Part shown: positions 15,986 through 22,378 of the stretch, piece by piece
Layout: each line of letters begins with the position of its first letter
Position numbering within the stretch: position 1 is the first letter of the stretch
Assembly: GCA_036503775.1 (NCBI GenBank)
Contig: DASXWH010000241.1
Coordinates: forward strand, 1 to 22,378
Length of the DNA stretch: 22,378 nt
Direction: 5' to 3'
Source of the DNA: Ohtaekwangia sp036503775
GTDB lineage: Bacteria; Bacteroidota; Bacteroidia; Cytophagales; Cyclobacteriaceae
Position numbers and translations under genes: made by a program
The notes under the pieces: model-generated
The model's database searches: none
Told to the model about the DNA's origin: nothing
Seen by the model: only the letters and a program-made list of their open reading frames with translations

Positions 15986-15989
15986 TCCA

Positions 15990-17120
15990 ATGGACTCTAT
16001 TAAAATGGTGGATTTGCATTCGCAATACCTCCGGATAAAACCTGAGATTGATGATGCTATACAGCGCGTACTTTCTACCACCGCTTTTATTCAGGGTCCT
16101 CAGGTAAGCGAGTTTGCACAAGACCTCGCACAGTACACCGGTTCGGCCTATATCATACCTTGTGCCAACGGAACAGATGCCTTACAGATAGCTATGATGG
16201 CATTAGACTTCAAACCTGGTGATGAAGTTATCCTCCCGGTACACACCTATGTAGCTACTGCAGAAGTAATTGCGCTCCTGGGATTAGTACCCGTATTTGT
16301 TGACGTGAATCCCTATACTTTTAATATTGACATTCAGCAGACTGAATCCAAAATCACAGACAGAACAGTTGCCATTGTGCCAGTCCATCTATATGGCCAG
16401 CCGGCAGATATGGAGCCTCTCTTAAAACTTACCGCCAAACATAACCTTCACATTATTGAAGATGCTGCCCAGGCTTTAGGCGCTGAATATGTATTTGCAA
16501 ATGGAACACGGAAACAAGCAGGTACGATGAGCACCATAGGTACAACATCTTTCTTTCCCTCAAAAAACCTGGGTTGTTATGGTGATGGTGGTGCCTTGTT
16601 TACACAGGAGAAGGGACTCGCTGAAAAAATAAAAATGATCGCCAATCATGGCCAACGGATAAAGTATCATCATGACACGATTGGGGTTAACAGCAGGCTG
16701 GATACCTTACAGGCGGCCATTCTACAGGTAAAATTGAAATATCTGAATGGCTACACTTCAAAAAGAAGGGATGTTGCCACTTTTTATGACCACGCGTTTT
16801 CAGGAATAAAAGGCCTGGAGATTCCGTTCAGATCGAAGAATTGTACACACGTTTTCCATCAATATACTTTAAAAGTCAAACAAGGCAGACGAGACGCTTT
16901 ACGTGACCACCTCGAAAAAAAAGGTGTGCCTACTATGATTTACTATCCCGTACCATTGCATTTCCAAAAAGCCTATCAACGGGCAGGTATCGGGGCAGGC
17001 TCCTTCCCCATTACCGAAAAATTATCAGAAGAAGTGCTCTCACTTCCTATACACACCGAAATGGAACTCAACCAATTGATGTACATTTGCAGCTGCATCA
17101 AATCGTTCTTTAATGTCTGA
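15990..17120 (+). CDS. wbpE: DegT/DnrJ/EryC1/StrS sugar aminotransferase (WbpE-like)
   Basis: 376 residues, PLP-dependent. It is predicted to convert UDP-3-keto-GlcNAcA to the 3-amino sugar with glutamate as amino donor. Visible features are ANGTDALQIAMMAL (phosphate-binding loop region), EDAAQALGAEY (Asp158 pairing with the pyridine nitrogen, Gln161) and SFFPSKNLGCYGDGG with Schiff-base Lys192. NSRLDTLQAAILQVKL and the FHQYTLKV block are also typical. The start MDSIKMVDLHSQYLRIKPEID matches the WbpE/WlbC group. It overlaps the acetyltransferase gene by eight bases. The assignment to step 3 of the Wbp pathway rests on the company of wbpB- and wbpD-like genes. Confidence 0.87.
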   Translation: MDSIKMVDLHSQYLRIKPEIDDAIQRVLSTTAFIQGPQVSEFAQDLAQYTGSAYIIPCANGTDALQIAMMALDFKPGDEVILPVHTYVATAEVIALLGLVPVFVDVNPYTFNIDIQQTESKITDRTVAIVPVHLYGQPADMEPLLKLTAKHNLHIIEDAAQALGAEYVFANGTRKQAGTMSTIGTTSFFPSKNLGCYGDGGALFTQEKGLAEKIKMIANHGQRIKYHHDTIGVNSRLDTLQAAILQVKLKYLNGYTSKRRDVATFYDHAFSGIKGLEIPFRSKNCTHVFHQYTLKVKQGRRDALRDHLEKKGVPTMIYYPVPLHFQKAYQRAGIGAGSFPITEKLSEEVLSLPIHTEMELNQLMYICSCIKSFFNV

Positions 17121-17697
17121 CTTGAAAAAGGAGTTTTTCGCTCATCCAACCGCTGTAATTGATGAGGGATGTACAATTGGTCAGGGAACCCGGATCTGGC
17201 ATTTTTCACACATTATGCCTAATTGCATCATTGGAGAAAATTGTAACATCGGCCAAAATGTAGTAATCTCTCCCGAGGTAATTCTTGGAAAAAATGTTAA
17301 AGTTCAAAACAACGTTTCAATCTACACGGGTGTCCAATGCGAGGACGATGTGTTTCTGGGGCCATCTATGGTGTTTACAAACGTTACTAATCCTCGCAGC
17401 GCAGTCAACCGAAAAAATCAATATGCAAAAACAATGGTGAGACGTGGCGCGACTATTGGGGCCAATGCCACTATCGTTTGTGGTCATGATATTGGTTATT
17501 TCGCATTTATAGGGGCGGGTGCGGTAGTGACCAGGAATGTTCCGGACTATGCTTTGGTAATGGGTAATCCGGCAAGACAAACCGGATGGATGAGTGAGTT
17601 CGGGCATAAACTTCATTTTGATAAAAATGGTCTAGCAATTTGCCCTGAAAGTGCTGACCGTTATAAACTGGAAAATGGCAGAGTATCTAAGATATAA
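17113..17697 (+). CDS. wbpD: Left-handed beta-helix N-acetyltransferase (WbpD-like)
   Basis: 194 residues, close to the ~190 of WbpD. It is predicted to acetylate the 3-amino group using acetyl-CoA, giving UDP-2,3-diacetamido-2,3-dideoxy-glucuronate. Hexapeptide repeats run through most of the chain (VIDEGCTIGQGTRIWHFSHI, CIIGENCNIGQNVVI, VILGKNVKVQNNVSI). A loop containing FTNVTNPRSAVNRK follows, then TMVRRGATIGANATIVCG with His in CGHDIG. The C-terminal GNPARQTGWMSEFGHKL is typical of sugar N-acetyltransferases of this type. Its start overlaps wbpE by eight bases, so the two are probably translated together. Confidence 0.9.
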   Translation: MSDLKKEFFAHPTAVIDEGCTIGQGTRIWHFSHIMPNCIIGENCNIGQNVVISPEVILGKNVKVQNNVSIYTGVQCEDDVFLGPSMVFTNVTNPRSAVNRKNQYAKTMVRRGATIGANATIVCGHDIGYFAFIGAGAVVTRNVPDYALVMGNPARQTGWMSEFGHKLHFDKNGLAICPESADRYKLENGRVSKI

Positions 17698-17706
17698 CTA
17701 GTAACG

Positions 17707-18603
17707 ATGAAGAACTTTGCTTTAATAGGAGTTGCAGGCTTTATTGCTCCCCGTCATCTGAAGGCTATTCACGAAACCGGGAATAATCTTCTTGCTGCAT
17801 TGGATAAACATGATAATGTAGGAATTCTTGACTCTTACTTTCCGAATGCAGACTTCTTTGTTGAATTCGAACGCTTCGATCGTCACCTTGATAAATTAAA
17901 ACGCAAAAATCAACAAATAGATTACATATCTATTTGTTCTCCAAACTACCTTCACGATTCACATATTCGATTTGCCTTACGGTATGGTGCTTCTGCTATA
18001 TGTGAAAAACCGTTAGTCTTAAATCCGTGGAATGTTGATGCCTTAGCCGAGATCGAAAAAGAAACCGGAAAAAAGATCAATACCATCCTTCAACTTCGTC
18101 TTCACCCGAGCATCATTGCCCTTCGTGAAAAAATCAGGAATGGCCCTACAGACAAAATTTACGACATCAATTTACAGTATATGACATCGCGGGGAAATTG
18201 GTATCAATCCAGCTGGAAAGGCGATCTCTCAAAATCAGGCGGTGTTGCGGCTAATATTGGCATTCATTTTTTTGATATGCTCCTGTGGATTTTTGGCGCT
18301 GTTAAATCAGTAAAGACTGAAACTCTTGACGCGCATCACGCTTCTGGCATTCTTGAACTTGAACGGGCCCATGTAAAATGGTTTTTGAGTATCGATTACT
18401 CACATATACCTGAAGCCATACGTGCCCGTGGTAAGCGCACCTACCGATCACTCACTATGGAGGGTGTTGAAATAGAATTTAGTGAAGGATTCACAGATCT
18501 TCACACCAAAAGTTATGAGGAAATTCTAAAAGGTAATGGCTTTGGATTAGAAGATGCAAGGCCGTCAATTGAACTCACGTATAAAATACGACAGGGAAAA
18601 TAA
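17707..18603 (+). CDS. wbpB: Gfo/Idh/MocA family UDP-GlcNAcA 3-oxidase (WbpB/WlbA-like)
   Basis: 298 residues, NAD-dependent, predicted to oxidise C3 of UDP-GlcNAcA to the 3-keto sugar used by the aminotransferase. The N-terminal GVAGFIAPRHLKAI is the variant Rossmann motif of the WbpB group. ICSPNYLHDSHIRFAL and CEKPLV (Glu100-Lys101-Pro102) are the family's substrate and cofactor motifs. SGGVAANIGIHFFDMLLW carries the catalytic-region His187 and Asp190. It is slightly shorter than WbpB, with the ending complete at a normal stop. In the gene order it follows wbpD, though in the pathway it acts before wbpE. Confidence 0.88.
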   Translation: MKNFALIGVAGFIAPRHLKAIHETGNNLLAALDKHDNVGILDSYFPNADFFVEFERFDRHLDKLKRKNQQIDYISICSPNYLHDSHIRFALRYGASAICEKPLVLNPWNVDALAEIEKETGKKINTILQLRLHPSIIALREKIRNGPTDKIYDINLQYMTSRGNWYQSSWKGDLSKSGGVAANIGIHFFDMLLWIFGAVKSVKTETLDAHHASGILELERAHVKWFLSIDYSHIPEAIRARGKRTYRSLTMEGVEIEFSEGFTDLHTKSYEEILKGNGFGLEDARPSIELTYKIRQGK

Positions 18604-18662
18604 GTTGGTTATTACAAATACATGAAGTCGTTAAGGTTAAAATTCTATCACGACAATATTTT

Positions 18663-19775
18663 ATGAAGAAAGCATTGATCACGGGAATCACCGGTCAGGA
18701 TGGAGCTTATCTCGCAGAACTGTTGTTAGCAAAAGGATATGAAGTGCACGGTGTAAAAAGAAGAAGTTCACTACTCAACACCGATCGCATTGACCATCTT
18801 TATAAAGATCCACACGAAAAAGGAGTAAAGTTTAAACTTCACTATGGTGACCTTAGTGACTCTACAAACATTATTCGTTTAATACAGGAGATTCAACCTG
18901 ATGAAGTTTATAACCTGGGGGCCATGTCTCACGTTCGGGTGAGTTTTGAAATGCCGGAATATACTGCGGACGTAGACGGATTAGGAACACTTCGTATTCT
19001 TGAGGCTATCCGGTTACTAGGTCTTGAAAACAAGACCAGGTTTTATCAGGCTTCAACTTCAGAGCTTTACGGATTGGTGCAGGAAGTCCCTCAAAAAGAA
19101 ACAACACCGTTTTATCCCCGGTCACCTTATGCTGTAGCCAAGCTATACGCGTATTGGATCACTGTAAATTACAGAGAAGCCTATAACATGTATGCAGCAA
19201 ATGGGATATTATTCAATCATGAGTCACCGCTTAGAGGAGAAACTTTTGTTAGTCGAAAGATAACACGCGGTGTTGCGCGGATTGCTTTGGGTTTACAGCA
19301 AACACTATTTATGGGCAATCTCGATGCGCAACGTGACTGGGGGCACGCAAAAGATTATGTGAATGCTATGTGGCTTATGATGCAGCAGGAAAAAGCAGAA
19401 GACTTTGTAATAGCAACGGGCATTACTACCACTGTGCGTGATTTCCTGATCAGATCTTTTCAGGAATTAGGAATTAAAATAGAGTTCCAGGGGCAAGGCG
19501 TGGATGAGAAAGGCATTGTCGCACAATCCAACAATAAAGAGTTTGTTGTAAAAGTCGGTCAAGAGGTGATTCGGATTGACCCGGCTTATTTCAGGCCTAC
19601 AGAAGTGGATCTGTTACTCGGTGATCCAACTAAGGCAAAAACAAAATTAGGATGGGAACCTCACTATGATCTTAATGGTTTGATTCATGAAATGATAGCA
19701 CATGATCTTGCGTTATTCAAGAAAGATCATTACCTGCTGGCAGGAGGTCATAAAGTAATTCACGCTAATGAATAA
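18663..19775 (+). CDS. gmd: GDP-mannose 4,6-dehydratase
   Basis: 370 residues, a usual length. It converts GDP-D-mannose to GDP-4-keto-6-deoxy-D-mannose in the cytoplasm. Motifs are ALITGITGQDGAYLAELL (nucleotide binding), RRSSLLNTDRIDHLY (substrate and NADP contacts) and QASTSELYG (T132, E134 as catalytic residues). SPYAVAKLYAYW gives YxxxK at Y156-K160, and NHESPLRGETFVSRKITR follows. A small departure is NLGAMSHV, where most family members read GAQSHV. It follows wbpB after a 59-base gap that also holds a 14-codon reading frame ending across its ATG. Its stop overlaps the fcl start in TAATG, so gmd and fcl are a coupled pair. Confidence 0.97.
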   Translation: MKKALITGITGQDGAYLAELLLAKGYEVHGVKRRSSLLNTDRIDHLYKDPHEKGVKFKLHYGDLSDSTNIIRLIQEIQPDEVYNLGAMSHVRVSFEMPEYTADVDGLGTLRILEAIRLLGLENKTRFYQASTSELYGLVQEVPQKETTPFYPRSPYAVAKLYAYWITVNYREAYNMYAANGILFNHESPLRGETFVSRKITRGVARIALGLQQTLFMGNLDAQRDWGHAKDYVNAMWLMMQQEKAEDFVIATGITTTVRDFLIRSFQELGIKIEFQGQGVDEKGIVAQSNNKEFVVKVGQEVIRIDPAYFRPTEVDLLLGDPTKAKTKLGWEPHYDLNGLIHEMIAHDLALFKKDHYLLAGGHKVIHANE

Positions 19776-20701
19776 TGGAAAAATCAGCGAAAATATATGT
19801 AGCGGGAAGCAATGGCATGGTGGGATCAGCTATTATTCGAAAGCTGAAAGCGGAAGGATATGCCAACCTCATTACAAGGTCGTCAAAGGATCTTGATCTC
19901 CGAAAACAGGCTGATGTTGAGCGCTTCTTTACTGAACAAAAACCTGAATATGTTTTTTTAGCAGCTGCCAAAGTAGGTGGCATTTTAGCCAACAGTACAT
20001 TTCCGGCTGAATTTCTGTTTGACAATCTGGCTATCCAAAACAATGTTATCCACCAAAGCTATGTCCACGGAATTAAGAAATTACTTTTTTTAGGATCATC
20101 CTGTATTTATCCAAAGCTAGCCCCTCAACCACTAAGAGAAGAATATCTGTTATCCGGATACCTGGAGTCAACGAATGAGCCCTATGCGGTGGCAAAAATT
20201 GCAGGTATAAAAATGTGTGAATACTATCGCACACAATATGGTTGCGATTTCATCAGCGCCATGCCCACAAATCTATATGGGCCCAATGATAATTACGATC
20301 TAAAAAATTCACATGTTATACCAGCCCTGATACGAAAGTTTCACGAAGCAAAAGAAAACAATTCTCCTGCTGTTGAAGTTTGGGGTTCAGGTAGTCCTTT
20401 GCGTGAATTTATGCACGTTGATGATCTGGCAGATGCGTGTTTGTTTCTAATGAGAAATTATAGCGACAAACTATTCGTCAATATTGGAACTGGAACTGAT
20501 CTCTCTATCAAAGATCTCGCGTTGATGATAAGTCAAATTACAGGCTACGAAGGCAAGATTATTTTTGATCACTCCAAGCCAGATGGTACACCACGGAAAT
20601 TGATGGATGTTTCAAAACTTAATGCACTCGGCTGGACATACAGAATCCACCTTCAGGATGGCCTTACTCATGTCTATTCTGGTTACTTTAAATACTCATA
20701 A
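19775..20701 (+). CDS. fcl: GDP-L-fucose synthase (GDP-4-keto-6-deoxymannose 3,5-epimerase/4-reductase)
   Basis: 308 residues. It takes the gmd product to GDP-L-fucose by epimerisation at C3 and C5 and NADPH reduction at C4. Motifs are IYVAGSNGMVGSAI (G11xxG14xxG17), DLDLRKQADVERFF, AAAKVGGILAN and LGSSCIYPKLAPQP with the Ser108-Ser109-Cys110 active-site group. YAVAKIAGIK gives Y137-K141, and NLYGPNDNYDLKNSHVIPALIRKFHEA contains the conserved His180. VWGSGSPLREFMHVDDLADAC is the usual C-terminal substrate motif. It begins one base before the gmd stop ends and is followed 13 bases later by wzx. Confidence 0.97.
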   Translation: MEKSAKIYVAGSNGMVGSAIIRKLKAEGYANLITRSSKDLDLRKQADVERFFTEQKPEYVFLAAAKVGGILANSTFPAEFLFDNLAIQNNVIHQSYVHGIKKLLFLGSSCIYPKLAPQPLREEYLLSGYLESTNEPYAVAKIAGIKMCEYYRTQYGCDFISAMPTNLYGPNDNYDLKNSHVIPALIRKFHEAKENNSPAVEVWGSGSPLREFMHVDDLADACLFLMRNYSDKLFVNIGTGTDLSIKDLALMISQITGYEGKIIFDHSKPDGTPRKLMDVSKLNALGWTYRIHLQDGLTHVYSGYFKYS

Positions 20702-20714
20702 CGCATAGCAAAAT

Positions 20715-22034
20715 TTGTTTCAATTCTCACTGGACAATCTTAAGCGACTAACCGAAAGGCAAGAACTAAAACGTATTGCGTCAAATGCATCGTGGCTGTT
20801 CTTTGATAAAGTATTGCGTTTAGGCGTTGGTCTTTTTATAGGTATCTGGATTGCCCGCTATTTGGGGCCTTCTGATTTTGGTGTTTATAATTATGCCATT
20901 GCCATGACTTCAATTCTCGCAGTGGTGGCAACGCTGGGACTTGATTCGATTGTCGTCAAAGAACTTCTGACTAATCCCGCTAACGCAAAAAACATTATCG
21001 GAAGCACTTTTGTTCTCAGACTCCTGGCCGGATTCTTAAGTTTTATACTCTGTGTTGGTATTATATATGCACTCAATACCGAGGGATCTTCAGTAACGAT
21101 TGAAGTTGCGTTGATTGTTTCTCTGACATTGTTCTCTCAATCTTTTGATACCATTGACCTTTACTTTCAATCACAGGTTAAATCAAAGTATACGGTCATT
21201 GCTAAAAATACTTCATTCATTTTATTCAGTGTCGTAAAGATCATTTTACTCTACACAAAATCAGACTTGGTAGCCTTTGCCTGGGCATATACAGGCGAAG
21301 CTATGGTAGGGGCTGTCTTTCTAATTGTTGCACTGAACCAGAAATTTCCTGGAATCAGGCTTCTTCAATTTCATGCACAGAAAGGTGTTCAATTGTTAAA
21401 AATAAGCTGGTCAATGATCCTTTCAGGATTAGTAATCATGATTTATATGAGAATAGACCAATTAATGCTAAAAGAATTTTTGGGTAATGAAGCTGTTGGT
21501 GTCTACTCTGTTGCAGTACGAATTTCAGAAGTATGGTATTTTATTCCCAGCGTCATAATGACTTCGGTATTTCCAGCAATTATCAAATCTAAAGAACAAG
21601 GTGAGACCATCTATTTGACCCGTCTCCAAAAGTTATATACGTTTATGACCTGGATTAGTACACCGGTTGCGCTTGTTGTGTCCTTTATTTCGAATTATCT
21701 CATTCTATTTTTATTCGGAGAAAGTTATGCTGAAGCGGGTATTATTTTGGCAATTCACATTTGGACGGGAATTTTTGTTTTTCAAGGGTCTGCACGTGGT
21801 TACTGGTTGGTTACTGAAGGGCTTCAGGTTTATGGAATGTATTATACCAGTGCCGCATGCCTTCTTAATGTTATTCTTAACTATTGGTTTATTCCATTAC
21901 ACGGCCCCTATGGTGCCGCGATAGCCACATTGATTTCTCAGTTTTGTTCCGTTATTGTATTCCCATTGCTTTTTAAAAAAACACGTAACAGTTCTATTCA
22001 GCTACTTAAATCCTTCATATGGAAGCTCAATTAA
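20715..22034 (+). CDS. wzx: Wzx-type polysaccharide flippase (oligosaccharide translocase)
   Basis: 439 residues with about twelve transmembrane helices, of the polysaccharide-transport (MVF/MATE-like) superfamily. It is predicted to flip undecaprenyl-linked repeat units across the inner membrane. The start ASNASWLFFDKVLRLGVGLFIGIWIARYLGPSDFGVYNYA is the diagnostic N-terminal block of this group. ISWSMILSGLVIMIYMRIDQLMLKEFLGNEAVGVYSVAVRISE is the conserved start of the second half, and the closing helices are followed by a basic tail. The start is a TTG at 20715, since a TAG sits three codons upstream and the next in-frame ATG would remove the conserved N-terminus. It lies 13 bases after fcl. 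Confidence 0.9.
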   Translation: MFQFSLDNLKRLTERQELKRIASNASWLFFDKVLRLGVGLFIGIWIARYLGPSDFGVYNYAIAMTSILAVVATLGLDSIVVKELLTNPANAKNIIGSTFVLRLLAGFLSFILCVGIIYALNTEGSSVTIEVALIVSLTLFSQSFDTIDLYFQSQVKSKYTVIAKNTSFILFSVVKIILLYTKSDLVAFAWAYTGEAMVGAVFLIVALNQKFPGIRLLQFHAQKGVQLLKISWSMILSGLVIMIYMRIDQLMLKEFLGNEAVGVYSVAVRISEVWYFIPSVIMTSVFPAIIKSKEQGETIYLTRLQKLYTFMTWISTPVALVVSFISNYLILFLFGESYAEAGIILAIHIWTGIFVFQGSARGYWLVTEGLQVYGMYYTSAACLLNVILNYWFIPLHGPYGAAIATLISQFCSVIVFPLLFKKTRNSSIQLLKSFIWKLN

Positions 22035-22250
22035 AATTTGGCTTACGGAAAGCTTGGTTCGCCAATGATTCATTGCTCACAGATTTTCTTGTTAAGCATT
22101 TTAAGAAGTTAAAACCACTAAACTCACTTAAGTTGGAAGTTGAGAACGGAGACGAGATTTCAAACCTTGAGAATAGTGGCTCATAAATTGAAGCCAGTTC
22201 ACCAGCTAATTTTTCCGAACGTAACGGTTTTACACCACTAAATAACACGT
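22035..22250. other. Gap after wzx with no convincing gene
   Basis: The plus strand has a frame opening at 22019 inside the wzx end and closing at 22186 (55 codons, beginning MEAQLKFGLRKAWFAND). It has no recognisable domain. The minus strand has an open frame of 80 codons across 22027-22269, also without recognisable features. All plus-strand frames hit stops between 22184 and 22241. I see no tRNA, clear hairpin or promoter match. Confidence 0.4.
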
Positions 22251-22378
22251 GTGACCCCTTCATCTTCATTTACAACAGACTGGCTTTCTTCAGAGACTGT
22301 GTTTTATAATACAACCACTGGCAAGGCAAGTTTTTACATCAATGATGTTGTTGATCCAAACAACATTGAACTGGATGA
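22251..22378 (+). CDS. Possible 5' end of a gene running off the right edge
   Basis: From a GTG at 22251 the frame stays open to the last base (42 codons), starting VTPSSSFTTDWLSS and including ASFYINDVVDPNNIELD. The composition looks like protein, and the strand agrees with the operon. The FYINDVVDPNNIELD phrase resembles the N-terminal region of asparagine-synthase-like proteins sometimes found in polysaccharide loci, but I recall this only loosely and cannot support it from 42 residues. The true start may be upstream if the in-frame TAA at 22239 is a sequencing or natural frameshift. Confidence 0.3.
   Translation, partial: MTPSSSFTTDWLSSETVFYNTTTGKASFYINDVVDPNNIELD

Noticed and set aside
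22027..22269. Minus-strand 80-codon frame at the right end
   Set aside because: It has no recognisable domain, faces against the operon, and overlaps the wzx end; it is probably chance.
1..22378. Insertion sequences, phage genes, tRNA or rRNA genes, defence systems
   Set aside because: I saw no transposase or integrase motifs, inverted terminal repeats, cloverleaf patterns or known defence proteins on either strand.

Overview
The window looks like chromosomal DNA from a Bacteroidota bacterium, most likely of the order Cytophagales (inferred). The signs are a periplasmic-propeller hybrid-type sensor kinase, Bacteroidota-style Ccm proteins, a match to the Bacteroidota promoter consensus (TAnnTTTG with an upstream TTG), and little use of Shine-Dalgarno sites. 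The left 13.6 kb is almost wholly coded on the minus strand and the right 8.7 kb wholly on the plus strand. They meet at a 76-94 bp divergent promoter region near 13.65 kb.

Minus strand, from its upstream end: a small Wzz-like polysaccharide co-polymerase, then a System I cytochrome c maturation run ccmB-ccmC-ccmD-like-ccmE-ccmF. After that come an orphan membrane histidine kinase, rarA (replication-fork recombination ATPase), a membrane-anchored VWA protein, and a large two-component sensor (signal peptide, Reg_prop propeller, Y_Y_Y, transmembrane helix, HisKA, HATPase) that runs off the left edge. The Ccm proteins insert, export and ligate heme to apocytochromes c at the outer face of the inner membrane. 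CcmE has Cys in place of the usual heme-binding His (CxxxY), and CcmC has a degenerate WWD motif. No ccmA, ccmG or ccmH is in view.

Plus strand: a surface-polysaccharide precursor operon. It holds UDP-glucuronate 4-epimerase, a UDP-HexNAc 6-dehydrogenase, a DegT-type aminotransferase (WbpE-like), an N-acetyltransferase (WbpD-like), a Gfo/Idh/MocA oxidoreductase (WbpB-like), gmd, fcl and a Wzx-type flippase. Together the enzymes predict UDP-2,3-diacetamido-2,3-dideoxy-glucuronate, GDP-L-fucose and probably UDP-galacturonate as sugar donors, with lipid-linked units flipped by Wzx. Glycosyltransferases and polymerase are not in the window and would be expected to the right. The last ~340 bp has no convincing complete gene, but a reading frame runs off the right edge.

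Most of the window is recognisable biology. The points most worth a second look are the CxxxY CcmE with the divergent CcmC, the 4-base coupling of a polysaccharide co-polymerase to ccmB, and the unassigned right end.
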